NCBI GenBank assembly: GCA_023212695.1
Contig: JALCCG010000356.1
Location: forward strand, 1-19,813
DNA from: Sporisorium sorghi
Taxonomy: Eukaryota > Basidiomycota > Ustilaginomycetes > Ustilaginales > Ustilaginaceae
Direction of reading: 5' to 3'
Length of the DNA: 19,813 nt
This document shows positions 8,068 through 15,696 of this stretch, one piece after another (the stretch's first letter is position 1; every line of letters begins with the position of its first letter). Position numbers and translations under genes: made by a program. The notes under the pieces are model-generated. The model was not told the origin of the DNA. It worked only from the letters and a program-made list of their open reading frames with translations, and searched no databases.

Positions 8068-9282
8068 TTACAACGACCGAGTCAGATGCGTCCTGATCCA
8101 CTCGCTAGCCTCCCAACTGCAGTTGTACGCTGCATCCAGCCGTTTGAGCTCCAATTCGATCCCTTCTCCCACTGCATCACCTGATACTGCTGCCTCCCCG
8201 GACTGATGCAACGACAGCGACGCGAGTCCCAAGTACGTATGCAGCAGATCCGGATGCTCCTCGGGGATCTTTGCTATGCCGCCCACTTTACTCTGTGCCG
8301 AGAGGACGTAGCTCGCGTCAGCATGCGCATCGATCAGCTGGTGCGCATCGAGCAGGGAGAGCGCGGCGCCGTTCCAGAACGAGTAGCATACGTCTGGCGG
8401 AAGTTTTTCGGGTCGGCCTTGGAAGCCGCCTGTGAGGTCTGGCTGTTCGTCGTCGTCACTGTCGTCGTTTGGGGACGGTGAGGTTTGTGAGGGATCTTGT
8501 GCTGCTTGGGTGTGTCGGTCGTGAGGAGCGGGCTGGGATGGTGCTACTTGCCGATGCACCAGCCATGCGAGCGCTTCTTCCTGCCTGTTCCACAGCACTG
8601 CGCTGTCTTCACCAGCAAGCAAGCGCAGGGCAGCGACGCAGCAGTACGTCATGCCCGAATGCGCTTCGTGCATCCGACTCGCTCCAAAGCCCCCGTCGTA
8701 CCTCTGACAGGCCTCCAGATACTCTCCCGCTTTTCCTCTATCCACTGTCCCCCATTCGCCCAACATCGAGCAGATCGCCACAGCGCAGTACGTGAACCTG
8801 GGATCGCGGTCCACCACGCCACCTGCGGCTTCCTCCTCCGCTGTGAACCCGCCCTCGCCGCTCCGGTCCTGCAGCGCCTCCACGAACCGCAGCAGCGCTC
8901 TGCGCTCAAGCCGGCCGAAATCGTCCCGCAGAACAGCCAGGATGAGCAGCGCCGCGTACGTCATTGCTACGTTCGCCCCTGCTCCTCCCACCCGTGTCTG
9001 TGAGGACGAAGCGGCAGGGCAGCCGGGCGAGCCGCGAAACCCGCCCGTGGCACACTGCTGGTCGTACACCCATTCAATCAGCTCCTGTCGCTCGTCGCGA
9101 GGGATCTTTTCGGTAGAGCTGAGCAGGTCGAGCCCCGAAATGGCAAAGTAGCCGAGCGTCATGCGCTGGTCGTCCGCCGAGGTGTACGGTTGCGGGAGCA
9201 TTCGCAGGCATCGCAGGAGGAACGAGATGTGCTTTTTGCGCTCGAAGCGCGATGCTGGATCGTCGGGCGGTGTGCACGACAT
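8068..9282 (-). CDS. CDC43: Protein geranylgeranyltransferase type I beta subunit
   Basis: This is the catalytic beta subunit of GGTase I, which with the RAM2-type alpha subunit attaches geranylgeranyl to the C-terminal CaaX cysteine of Rho/Cdc42-type GTPases. The 404-residue protein resembles animal PGGT1B from near its N-terminus: a KKHISFLLRCLRMLP block (16-30), then LGYFAISGLDLL (43-54). Prenyltransferase helical repeats follow: GGFRGSPG (80-87), GEGGFTAEE (142-150), RYDGGFGASRMHEAHSGMTY (194-213), LTGGFQGRP (283-291) and KVGGIAKIPEEHPD (332-345). The zinc ligands are visible as D297 and C299 in PPDVCYSFW and H348 in LLHTYLG. A polar, Asp-rich insertion at about 246-282 separates two repeats and is probably a disordered loop. 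The ATG at 9282-9280 is the first in frame. The gene is divergent from the 9502 gene, with 219 bases between. Confidence 0.92.
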   Translation of the reverse strand: MSCTPPDDPASRFERKKHISFLLRCLRMLPQPYTSADDQRMTLGYFAISGLDLLSSTEKIPRDERQELIEWVYDQQCATGGFRGSPGCPAASSSQTRVGGAGANVAMTYAALLILAVLRDDFGRLERRALLRFVEALQDRSGEGGFTAEEEAAGGVVDRDPRFTYCAVAICSMLGEWGTVDRGKAGEYLEACQRYDGGFGASRMHEAHSGMTYCCVAALRLLAGEDSAVLWNRQEEALAWLVHRQVAPSQPAPHDRHTQAAQDPSQTSPSPNDDSDDDEQPDLTGGFQGRPEKLPPDVCYSFWNGAALSLLDAHQLIDAHADASYVLSAQSKVGGIAKIPEEHPDLLHTYLGLASLSLHQSGEAAVSGDAVGEGIELELKRLDAAYNCSWEASEWIRTHLTRSL

Positions 9283-9501
9283 GCTGTCCAACGGTGAAGG
9301 AGGGTCGATGCGAAGATGGTGTGAGAGCAACACAACCGTGCACAAAGTGACACACTGACAACGAAATTCGGAATTCGGAATTCGGATCTGCTTGGGCCGG
9401 CTGCCAATTTTTTGAGAAGAAACGGAAATCCTCAAACGGCTGTCCAAGCTCTGCTCCTCTTCCTCCTGCTTTCCCTACCACGCTCCTTGGCCCAGAACAC
9501 A
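9283..9501. promoter_or_regulatory. Divergent promoter between CDC43 and the 9502 gene
   Basis: This 219-base gap must hold the start regions of two divergently transcribed genes. It contains three perfect head-to-tail copies of AATTCGG at 9365-9385. The stretch before the right-hand gene (about 9440-9485) is CT-rich, as expected for its leader. No TATA box was seen on either strand. Confidence 0.5.
9365..9385. repeat. Three tandem copies of AATTCGG
   Basis: Perfect 7-base tandem repeats at 9365-9371, 9372-9378 and 9379-9385, in the middle of the divergent promoter. They may be a protein-binding array or simply a short microsatellite. Confidence 0.85.
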
Positions 9502-10167
9502 ATGTCACGACCAGGCCCACCGCGCTGGTTCGCACCCTCTTCAATCCCGCCCATCCTGCTGCTCACCGTCGTCACCTCGTTCGCGTTCAACCACGCGCTC
9601 CTCACCACGCAGCGCAAGCAGCATGTGCGCGACCACCGCATCCGCACCGCTTTACTGCACGATACCATCGACTACAATGCGCGGCTACTGCTGCATCTCA
9701 CGCCGCCCTCACCCGGCGCTGTGAGATTGTCGTGGTTCGGCGCGTCCTCCAGCAAAGAAGTGGTGACGGAGAAGGAGAAGGAGGAGGAGTGGATCGCAGA
9801 CGACCGCGCGGCGCTGCTCAGGCGGTGGAAGGCCGTTGGGGTGGATCCGACGGCACACGGCTTGATGTCGTCGGATCCTCGATCAGATTCAACCTCTGAC
9901 CCAGCACGGGAAGAGCGCAGTGCAAGCCCGAGCAAGGTCGGTCCACGCGACGTCACCTGGTCCGAGATCTTCCTCGGCAACAGAGAGTCGAGGTCTACTC
10001 TGACACAGAGATGGCAGAAAGTCACAGCGGGAATCAGGGACTCGTTCACTCAACTCAACCCGTCCTCAACCAGGACCCCGGCCAACGATGCAAAGCAACA
10101 AGATGATGACGAAGAGCTGCAACATCTCTCACAACTCTGGTCCGAGTTCTCCAAACAGTCTTCCTAG
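9502..10167 (+). CDS. Hypothetical single-pass membrane protein, 221 residues
   Basis: I do not recognise this protein. A short N-terminus with prolines and two arginines precedes one hydrophobic segment at about 15-33. A basic, histidine-containing stretch rich in R and K follows (about 38-48). The rest is soluble: a charged K/E-rich patch (about 85-110), a serine-rich stretch (122-145) and an Asp/Glu-rich region near the C-terminus (about 200-206). An N-terminal anchor followed by positive charges would fit a small mitochondrial inner-membrane or ER-anchored protein; that is a guess. The ATG at 9502 is the first in frame, since the frame extends upstream to about 9412 without another ATG. 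GC-rich codon use matches the neighbours, which supports a real gene. It converges on dyn2 with 99 bases between stop codons. Confidence 0.65.
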   Translation: MSRPGPPRWFAPSSIPPILLLTVVTSFAFNHALLTTQRKQHVRDHRIRTALLHDTIDYNARLLLHLTPPSPGAVRLSWFGASSSKEVVTEKEKEEEWIADDRAALLRRWKAVGVDPTAHGLMSSDPRSDSTSDPAREERSASPSKVGPRDVTWSEIFLGNRESRSTLTQRWQKVTAGIRDSFTQLNPSSTRTPANDAKQQDDDEELQHLSQLWSEFSKQSS

Positions 10168-10266
10168 CATTCGTTCTTTGTTCAATGTAACCTGTATACC
10201 CCGGTCTCAATCGCACACACACGTCTGTAGCAGTATTATCGCTTCCATTGCGTTTGGCCGTTAACA

Positions 10267-13200
10267 TCAGGACGCGCGCAAAGCAACAGCCCGTTGTGCC
10301 ACTGTAGCAGCCTGCACGCCCGCGTCCACGTCCAACAGCGTCGCGAACAACGCCTGGCTTCGATCCTCGTTGAGGTAGACGCTGATCCGCACCGTTCCTT
10401 GTCCCGCACTCTCCTGCTTCCGTGCCTCTGCCTGCTTGTCCCACACCAGCGCGGTCAAGCCCAAGTTCGTCACGCCGCCATCGTTGAGCTTGATCCTCTT
10501 GCCCTCCGCGTCCCAGTTGGCTCCTTGAAGCTTCAAACCCCTGATGGCGAATTTGCCCGCCTCTAAGCCTGCTTTCGGATCGTTGAGCAGCAGCTTCAGC
10601 GACAGATTCTCGAGCGACACTTTGGACGCATGGGCAACGCTCTGCCGCGTCGCCGTCAGGTAGGCTCCGGGCGAGAAGAGCAATCCCAAAATCACCTCGA
10701 CCATGTCGTAGCCACCACCGGCTCCTGCTCCCGCTCCAAACTCGCCCGATTCGCGCGTGATGCGCTCCAGCTGCTCCAGCCGCGCTCGCAGGTCCACAAT
10801 CCATTCCGCCAGCGTCATCGACTTGGGCACCGCATACCGCCGCCACGATTGCGGAATCACCGCTTTGGGCAAGTCGGTGAGCAGTGCTCGGTTGTGGTTC
10901 GTCTGTCGCGAGTTGCCGTCGCACACCGCCACCACTTCGAGCAGGTCCTTGCGCACTGTAGCAAGCAGCGACGAGCCCGTGCGATACTCTCGTGCCCAGA
11001 AGCGATACAGCGGATCTTGCACCGAGCCAGCATCGCTGCCAAATGAAGGCACGCTGGTGGGCAGCAACGAGAGCCACTGCAGCGCGTTGGCACGCAACGC
11101 CTTCATCCAGCTTGGCTGCACCGAGGCCGAACTCGACGCCGCCCCCGAAGCCGCATCTTGCGAGTCCCCCGCTCCGCTGCCGCTGCGATCGTGGCCAACA
11201 GTCTCGTCGTCGTCGTCGTCGTCGGCCAACTGCTTCATCTTGACCAACTTGTTCAACAGCGCCGTACCCTGTGCTGCCGCAATCACCTTTTCAGCACTCG
11301 GCGGCAGTGCCAGCCATTGCGGAGGCTGCTGTTCCGGCAGCGCTTGCACCCAGCTGATAAACGTCTCCATCTTGGTCCCCTCCGGTGCCACGAGTGGGTC
11401 CTTGTCGTCCTTGACCAGCTGGAAATCAACATCGTATGCCTTTGCGCAGAAGAGCTCATCGACGAACGAGTCGAGCAGCGTCTGATCGGGCGCATTGTCG
11501 ATCTTGCCACCGTACACGCTCTGCTTGAGAAGCGACCGGATGGCGTCCCACGGCAGCTGCTGTGGATCGACATTGGCTCTCCCCTTGGCGACCTGGGCCA
11601 CCCAGCCTTCGATAATGTCGAGCGCGGCCTCGGCATCCGAGTCGTTGAATTCGAAAGGTTTCGACCAGCCCAGCGGCGTATATCGCAAGCGTTCCGTGAG
11701 CGTAGCGTGGAAGAAGGCCAACAAAAAGTAAAGCCTGGGCGTCTCGGCGGGTCCACGCTGCAGTCGACCGGGTGCGATGCTCTTGAGACTGTCGAGCATG
11801 CTGGCACGGATGCCCGGCGGCGGCTCGTTCATCAAGATGCGCGACGCGCGCAAGAAGTTGACCGGAATCGACGGCGAAGTCTCGCAGGTGAGGAAGAGGC
11901 GGAAGTTGCGGTTGGGATTCAAGCCGTGCATCTTCTTTTCGAGTTGCGACAGCCAGCTGGGCGCGAGGTGGACGTTCTTGAGCAACACCCAGTTGCCTGT
12001 GCGTGCTGCCGAAGTGATGGCATGGTCGGCCAGTGCGAAACCCTCTTGCGAACCCATGGCAACGGGTGTGCACCGCGCGCCAACGAGCTTGACCAGGTGA
12101 TCGACTCGGTAGCTGGCGTCGTAGCCTGGCACAGAGCAGAGCGCGATGGGCGTGCTGGCGTCCACCTCCTCGGCGACGATCCTGCCCAGCTCGTATCCTG
12201 GGTCGCCAAGCACATCCTGCCCGAAGATGCGCGAAGTGAAAGCAGCCATGGCCTGGACGATGCGGTCGGGACGCAAGCACTTGACAACCAGCATCTTGCG
12301 CACTTGGTCTGTCAAAGCGTCAGGGTGCTCGTCCTGAGACCAGGATACGGGCACAGCTGTTTCCGGATTATTGGAGCTCAGGAAGGCCTGCCAGTCGCTC
12401 GTGTTGGCTTCCATGTGCTCCTCGATGGTGCGGAAGAACGCAAGGCGCTTGAAGACTTGAACGCGGGCGAGCTGCTCCTCGTCGAGCATAGCTTCAACTT
12501 CACCATCACCTCGGCGCTGTGTCGCATTGATGCCCTGCGCGGCCCCTCCACTCGACCCGCTCGCAGCAGCCGCCGCCGCCGCAACATTACCCCCTTCGAG
12601 CAAAAACTCGTATTCGTCACTGTCGAGGGTCTCAGCATGGCCCTCCTCGCGTGCCTTGATCTGAGCAAGCAGCATCGCCAGCATGACGTGGTCGTGGTGT
12701 GCCAGCGCTTTGCTCGTCCTGTGGAAGACGACAAGGAAGAGATCGCGCATGAGAATGTCGAGCCTCTGCTTTGGGTCGGTGACGCCATCGAGATGCGGGT
12801 TGCGACGCAAGACATAGTCGAAGATGTCAAGGAAGAAGCGCAGCGAAAACTGGTAAAAGTGCGAGATGAGATGCAACTGGTCGAGCACGAAAAAGACGGA
12901 GCTGCACGCCTTTGCCAGCGGAACGTATTCGGCAGTGACTTGGTCGACCTCGTGCATGATGGCGTCGGTCTCTTCGACCTTGGACGTGACTTCGGCAGCT
13001 TCCTTTTTGAGCGTCTCGAGCGTGTCGATGACCTTGTCGTCATCGAGAATGTTGCCCTCGGACTCGTTGAGCGCAGTGAGGAGCGAACGTTCGAGGTGCC
13101 TGAGTCGGAGGCGGAACTCGCCCTGCAGCTTCATGAGGTCGGTGCGCTTGCGGTCGGTGTCGGGGCGTTCGACCTTGAGCACCTGATCGAGCGACTGGCT

Positions 13201-15024
13201 CTGCAGGCTGCTGCGTGTCATGGTGAAGTTGACAAACGTGACGCGACTGCAAATGTCGGGCGAGAACTCGACCGAGGGGTCGCGGGTGGTGAGGAACATG
13301 TTGAACGAGGGCGAAAAGTCGATGTCCTGGCTGCCGAGACGGATGAGGACACGGCCGCCGGTCCTGCGCAGCTCCTTGTTCAAGACAGGGTTGAGGATGG
13401 GGTCGAGGTACTCGACGTCTTGGATGAGGAGCGGGTTGCCGAAACGCAGCGAGCTCTCGAGCGCCTTGAGGAAGGCCTCGTCGAGGAAGCTGGTGACGGT
13501 GAGTTTTTGGACCTTGTATTCGTTGAGGAGAAACTCGACGGCCTGGCCCGAGGGGTCGATGATGAGCGGGTAGCGGTTCCAGCGCTTGAGCATGATGGCG
13601 TTTTCGGTGCAGAGCGTGTCGGCTGGGAGCGACTTGGCCTGCCACTCAAGACGCTCGTCGGCAGTGGAGAGGTAGTCGGCGAACGAGAGTTCGGGCTTGA
13701 ACTTGATCTCGGCTTGACGGAGATGGTCGGACCAGTACTGCCACATGGATTCGCGATACTGCTGGTCAAAGTAGCCGGCATAGGCGAGCATGGCGGCTGA
13801 GAGGAGGGCGTCGCCGATGATGGTGCTCATCTGGTCGTCAAAGGTGCGGCTGCCGGTCTCCCAACGTTGCTTTTCGGACGAAAGGCTGTCGAGAAGCTGC
13901 ATGGAGCGCGAGACGCGGTTCTGTACGCGTTCCATTTCGGATTTGATGGCTTGCGTTTCGCTGATGAGGGCGGCGTACTCGTCCTTGTAGGTGGCGATGC
14001 TGTTTTCGAGCTCTGCAATCATGTCGACAATCTCGCTGGCTTGGAGTTTGGTGTCTTCTGCCTGCTGCTCGAGCGACTGGACCTCGTCACGGAGCGGGCC
14101 GACCTTGTCGAGGATCTCGGAGAAGCGGACCTGAGCAATGACCCACTTTGCCAGAGGACCGCACGCTTTACTGGCACGGTTGATGGTCTCAAAGTTGTAC
14201 TCGGGCTTGGAGAGGTAGTCGCGGATCATCTTTTCGCGGATCTGGCGCGTCATCTGACGATCCGTGTCGAAGTTGACAATGGAAGCGATAAAGTCGTCTC
14301 TGCGAATGATGGCCTGGACGGTTTTCCAAGACTCAATCTTGTGGCCGAGAATGATGCATACGGACTCCATGGCGTTCTTGACGGGCAAAGGAGGATTGCC
14401 CATGGAACGCACCTCGGTGAGATGCTGCTTTTTGATGTTGCTGACGCTGGCCTGGGCGTCCTGCACAGCAGGTTCTGCATCTGCCAAGTCTGCCATGACG
14501 ACCTGTCGACGTTGGCCGATCTGTTCTTCCTGGTTGGCGAGGGCGGCTTGGATCTGAATGGAGGCGGCGCGTTTCTGTTCTGCCTCTTGCTGATCCTTGA
14601 CCATGCTCTGGAGCTTGTTGTTGGCCTGTGCATTCTTTGCCTCGAGTTGGGTGCGTTTGACTGCGAGACTCTTTTGAAGCTCTTCGACCTGGTCTACGGT
14701 GCTCCTCAGTTTGTCGAGACCGACGAGCAAGAAGCGCTGCTGGTCCTCGAGTTCGTCGCGTTTCTGATTCGAGACCTGGACGTAGTACTCGATGAAGCTG
14801 AGAAAGTGGCGAGGCGACTGGTGGAATCTGCGGCCCTGGCGTCGACGTAGCCTTTCGGCAAAAGTATATACGGAGAAGTGGATGAAGACGAGCGCCTCTA
14901 CGACGAGTTGACGGTTGGCGCCGAGGTCGAGGGTGTTGGTGAGCTCTGCAGCGACGGTGCGGCAGGCATCGGGCGACCAATCGCCAGGCGCCTTTTTAGC
15001 GCCATCGACGTGGACGGCGTCCAT
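10267..15024 (-). CDS. dyn2: Cytoplasmic dynein heavy chain, C-terminal half (split motor subunit)
   Basis: This 1585-residue protein carries only the C-terminal half of a dynein heavy chain, which drives minus-end transport along microtubules. Residues about 38-80 match the last part of AAA4. Then come stalk helix CC1 (about 85-205), the microtubule-binding domain (about 206-305, opening SMGNPP), CC2 (about 310-390), AAA5 (about 415-600, with NRYPLIIDPSGQA), a helical linker (about 610-800), AAA6 (about 885-1075, with NWVLLKNVHLAP) and a full C-terminal domain with the PLGWSK motif (1117-1122). No ATP-binding P-loop is present, so AAA1-AAA4 and the tail must come from another gene, as with dyn1 in Ustilago maydis. 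The ATG at 15024-15022 is the first in frame, in an ideal context (CCACCATGG). Low-complexity inserts lie at about 811-845 and 1268-1303. The gene is divergent from eIF2A. Confidence 0.95.
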   Translation of the reverse strand: MDAVHVDGAKKAPGDWSPDACRTVAAELTNTLDLGANRQLVVEALVFIHFSVYTFAERLRRRQGRRFHQSPRHFLSFIEYYVQVSNQKRDELEDQQRFLLVGLDKLRSTVDQVEELQKSLAVKRTQLEAKNAQANNKLQSMVKDQQEAEQKRAASIQIQAALANQEEQIGQRRQVVMADLADAEPAVQDAQASVSNIKKQHLTEVRSMGNPPLPVKNAMESVCIILGHKIESWKTVQAIIRRDDFIASIVNFDTDRQMTRQIREKMIRDYLSKPEYNFETINRASKACGPLAKWVIAQVRFSEILDKVGPLRDEVQSLEQQAEDTKLQASEIVDMIAELENSIATYKDEYAALISETQAIKSEMERVQNRVSRSMQLLDSLSSEKQRWETGSRTFDDQMSTIIGDALLSAAMLAYAGYFDQQYRESMWQYWSDHLRQAEIKFKPELSFADYLSTADERLEWQAKSLPADTLCTENAIMLKRWNRYPLIIDPSGQAVEFLLNEYKVQKLTVTSFLDEAFLKALESSLRFGNPLLIQDVEYLDPILNPVLNKELRRTGGRVLIRLGSQDIDFSPSFNMFLTTRDPSVEFSPDICSRVTFVNFTMTRSSLQSQSLDQVLKVERPDTDRKRTDLMKLQGEFRLRLRHLERSLLTALNESEGNILDDDKVIDTLETLKKEAAEVTSKVEETDAIMHEVDQVTAEYVPLAKACSSVFFVLDQLHLISHFYQFSLRFFLDIFDYVLRRNPHLDGVTDPKQRLDILMRDLFLVVFHRTSKALAHHDHVMLAMLLAQIKAREEGHAETLDSDEYEFLLEGGNVAAAAAAASGSSGGAAQGINATQRRGDGEVEAMLDEEQLARVQVFKRLAFFRTIEEHMEANTSDWQAFLSSNNPETAVPVSWSQDEHPDALTDQVRKMLVVKCLRPDRIVQAMAAFTSRIFGQDVLGDPGYELGRIVAEEVDASTPIALCSVPGYDASYRVDHLVKLVGARCTPVAMGSQEGFALADHAITSAARTGNWVLLKNVHLAPSWLSQLEKKMHGLNPNRNFRLFLTCETSPSIPVNFLRASRILMNEPPPGIRASMLDSLKSIAPGRLQRGPAETPRLYFLLAFFHATLTERLRYTPLGWSKPFEFNDSDAEAALDIIEGWVAQVAKGRANVDPQQLPWDAIRSLLKQSVYGGKIDNAPDQTLLDSFVDELFCAKAYDVDFQLVKDDKDPLVAPEGTKMETFISWVQALPEQQPPQWLALPPSAEKVIAAAQGTALLNKLVKMKQLADDDDDDETVGHDRSGSGAGDSQDAASGAASSSASVQPSWMKALRANALQWLSLLPTSVPSFGSDAGSVQDPLYRFWAREYRTGSSLLATVRKDLLEVVAVCDGNSRQTNHNRALLTDLPKAVIPQSWRRYAVPKSMTLAEWIVDLRARLEQLERITRESGEFGAGAGAGGGYDMVEVILGLLFSPGAYLTATRQSVAHASKVSLENLSLKLLLNDPKAGLEAGKFAIRGLKLQGANWDAEGKRIKLNDGGVTNLGLTALVWDKQAEARKQESAGQGTVRISVYLNEDRSQALFATLLDVDAGVQAATVAQRAVALRAS
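11204..11224. repeat. (TCG)7 trinucleotide repeat inside dyn2
   Basis: Seven TCG units within the dynein reading frame encode, on the minus strand, most of an Asp run (residues 1268-1273) in the C-terminal domain. It lies next to a Ser/Ala/Gly-rich stretch. The corresponding loop in animal dyneins is also acidic, so it is probably a tolerated surface loop expansion. Confidence 0.8.
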
Positions 15025-15219
15025 GGTGGACTTGCAGACGAGCGTAAAATCGTGATGATGGTCGAAAGGAGAAAGGAGGAGGAAAGGAAGGCACGCGCGT
15101 ATGCTCAAAAAGAGTGTTGGTCTGTCCGCCTTTTCGGCCAGCTCAGCGCAGAACGAGGGACGCGCGCTTTAAAAAAAAATTGAATTTGTTAGACCGTCGT
15201 CTTTCCCAGCTTGACATTT

Positions 15220-15220
<1 letters not shown>

Positions 15221-15261
<41 letters not shown>

Positions 15262-15321
15262 CGCTTGGCTTCAAAACGTAACACACCGATTGAAACCCCG
15301 TCACGTGTTGTTTGAAATGCG

Positions 15322-15353
<32 letters not shown>
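15221..15353. repeat. A39 / T31 inverted homopolymer pair
   Basis: An uninterrupted A39 (15221-15259) and T31 (15323-15353) flank 63 bases of unique sequence. Read outward, each gene has poly(T) on its coding strand upstream of its start. The pair could form a long A:T hairpin in single-stranded form, but the orientation is also what two independent coding-strand T tracts would give in a divergent promoter. Confidence 0.9.
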
Positions 15354-15484
15354 CCCAGCCTTTCTTCTCGGTTGAGAGGTGCAGCAAAGAAACGCTTTCG
15401 ATTGCTTTGGAAGAGCAAAAGTCAGTCAAAGTCAGCCAACTCGCGTCTGTTGGCTTCGCTCTTCCTTCTCTTCCACCTCTTTTG

Positions 15485-15513
15485 GCTCCTCAGCTCGCTC
15501 CTCAGCTCGCTCC
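15485..15513 (+). repeat. 12-base tandem repeat in the eIF2A upstream region
   Basis: GCTCCTCAGCTC is present twice head to tail (15485-15496, 15497-15508), followed by a partial third copy GCTCC. It lies about 190 bases before the eIF2A start in a CT-rich stretch and is likely untranslated leader or promoter. Confidence 0.8.
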
Positions 15514-15696
15514 TTTCTCGCTCGCTACGGCCCTACACTCTTTGCCGTTCCTTTGCACGCTCCCGGTTCTCTCTGCTCTTGGAATCTTGCATCGTGTCGA
15601 CACGAGCTGTCCTTGTCACTCAAACGACCCAACCTCGAGCAAGCCGCCAAGACGTCACGCATTCACTTGCAGTGTCGTCTTTTTTTTTTCTTCATC

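Larger units (their letters stand above)
15025..15696. promoter_or_regulatory. Divergent promoter between dyn2 and eIF2A
   Basis: These 672 bases separate the two start codons and should hold both promoters. On the dyn2 side there is a CT-rich leader (minus strand, about 15060-15090), an A9 at 15171-15179 and A39 at 15221-15259. On the eIF2A side there is T31 at 15323-15353, a 12-base repeat at 15485-15513, a near-CRE site GACGTCAC at 15651-15658 and a T9-containing leader ending just before the ATG at 15697. A palindromic CACGTG (E-box) at 15302-15307 sits between the two long homopolymers. Functional roles are inferred from position. Confidence 0.6.

Noticed and set aside
9412..9501. An apparent signal peptide upstream of the 9502 gene (a leucine-rich stretch in frame)
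   Set aside because: The upstream extension has no ATG and would have to begin at TTG. The leucines come from a CT-rich leader. The ATG at 9502 is preferred.
11158..13800. An 880-residue open frame on the plus strand inside dyn2
   Set aside because: It is antisense to strongly conserved dynein sequence. Its translation is Arg/Val/Glu-rich without domain features, as expected from GC-rich codon bias on the opposite strand.
15379..15696. A 106-residue in-frame N-terminal extension of eIF2A resembling a mitochondrial presequence
   Set aside because: It contains no ATG, would begin at GTG, and includes the 12-base repeat and CT-rich leader. It is most likely untranslated.
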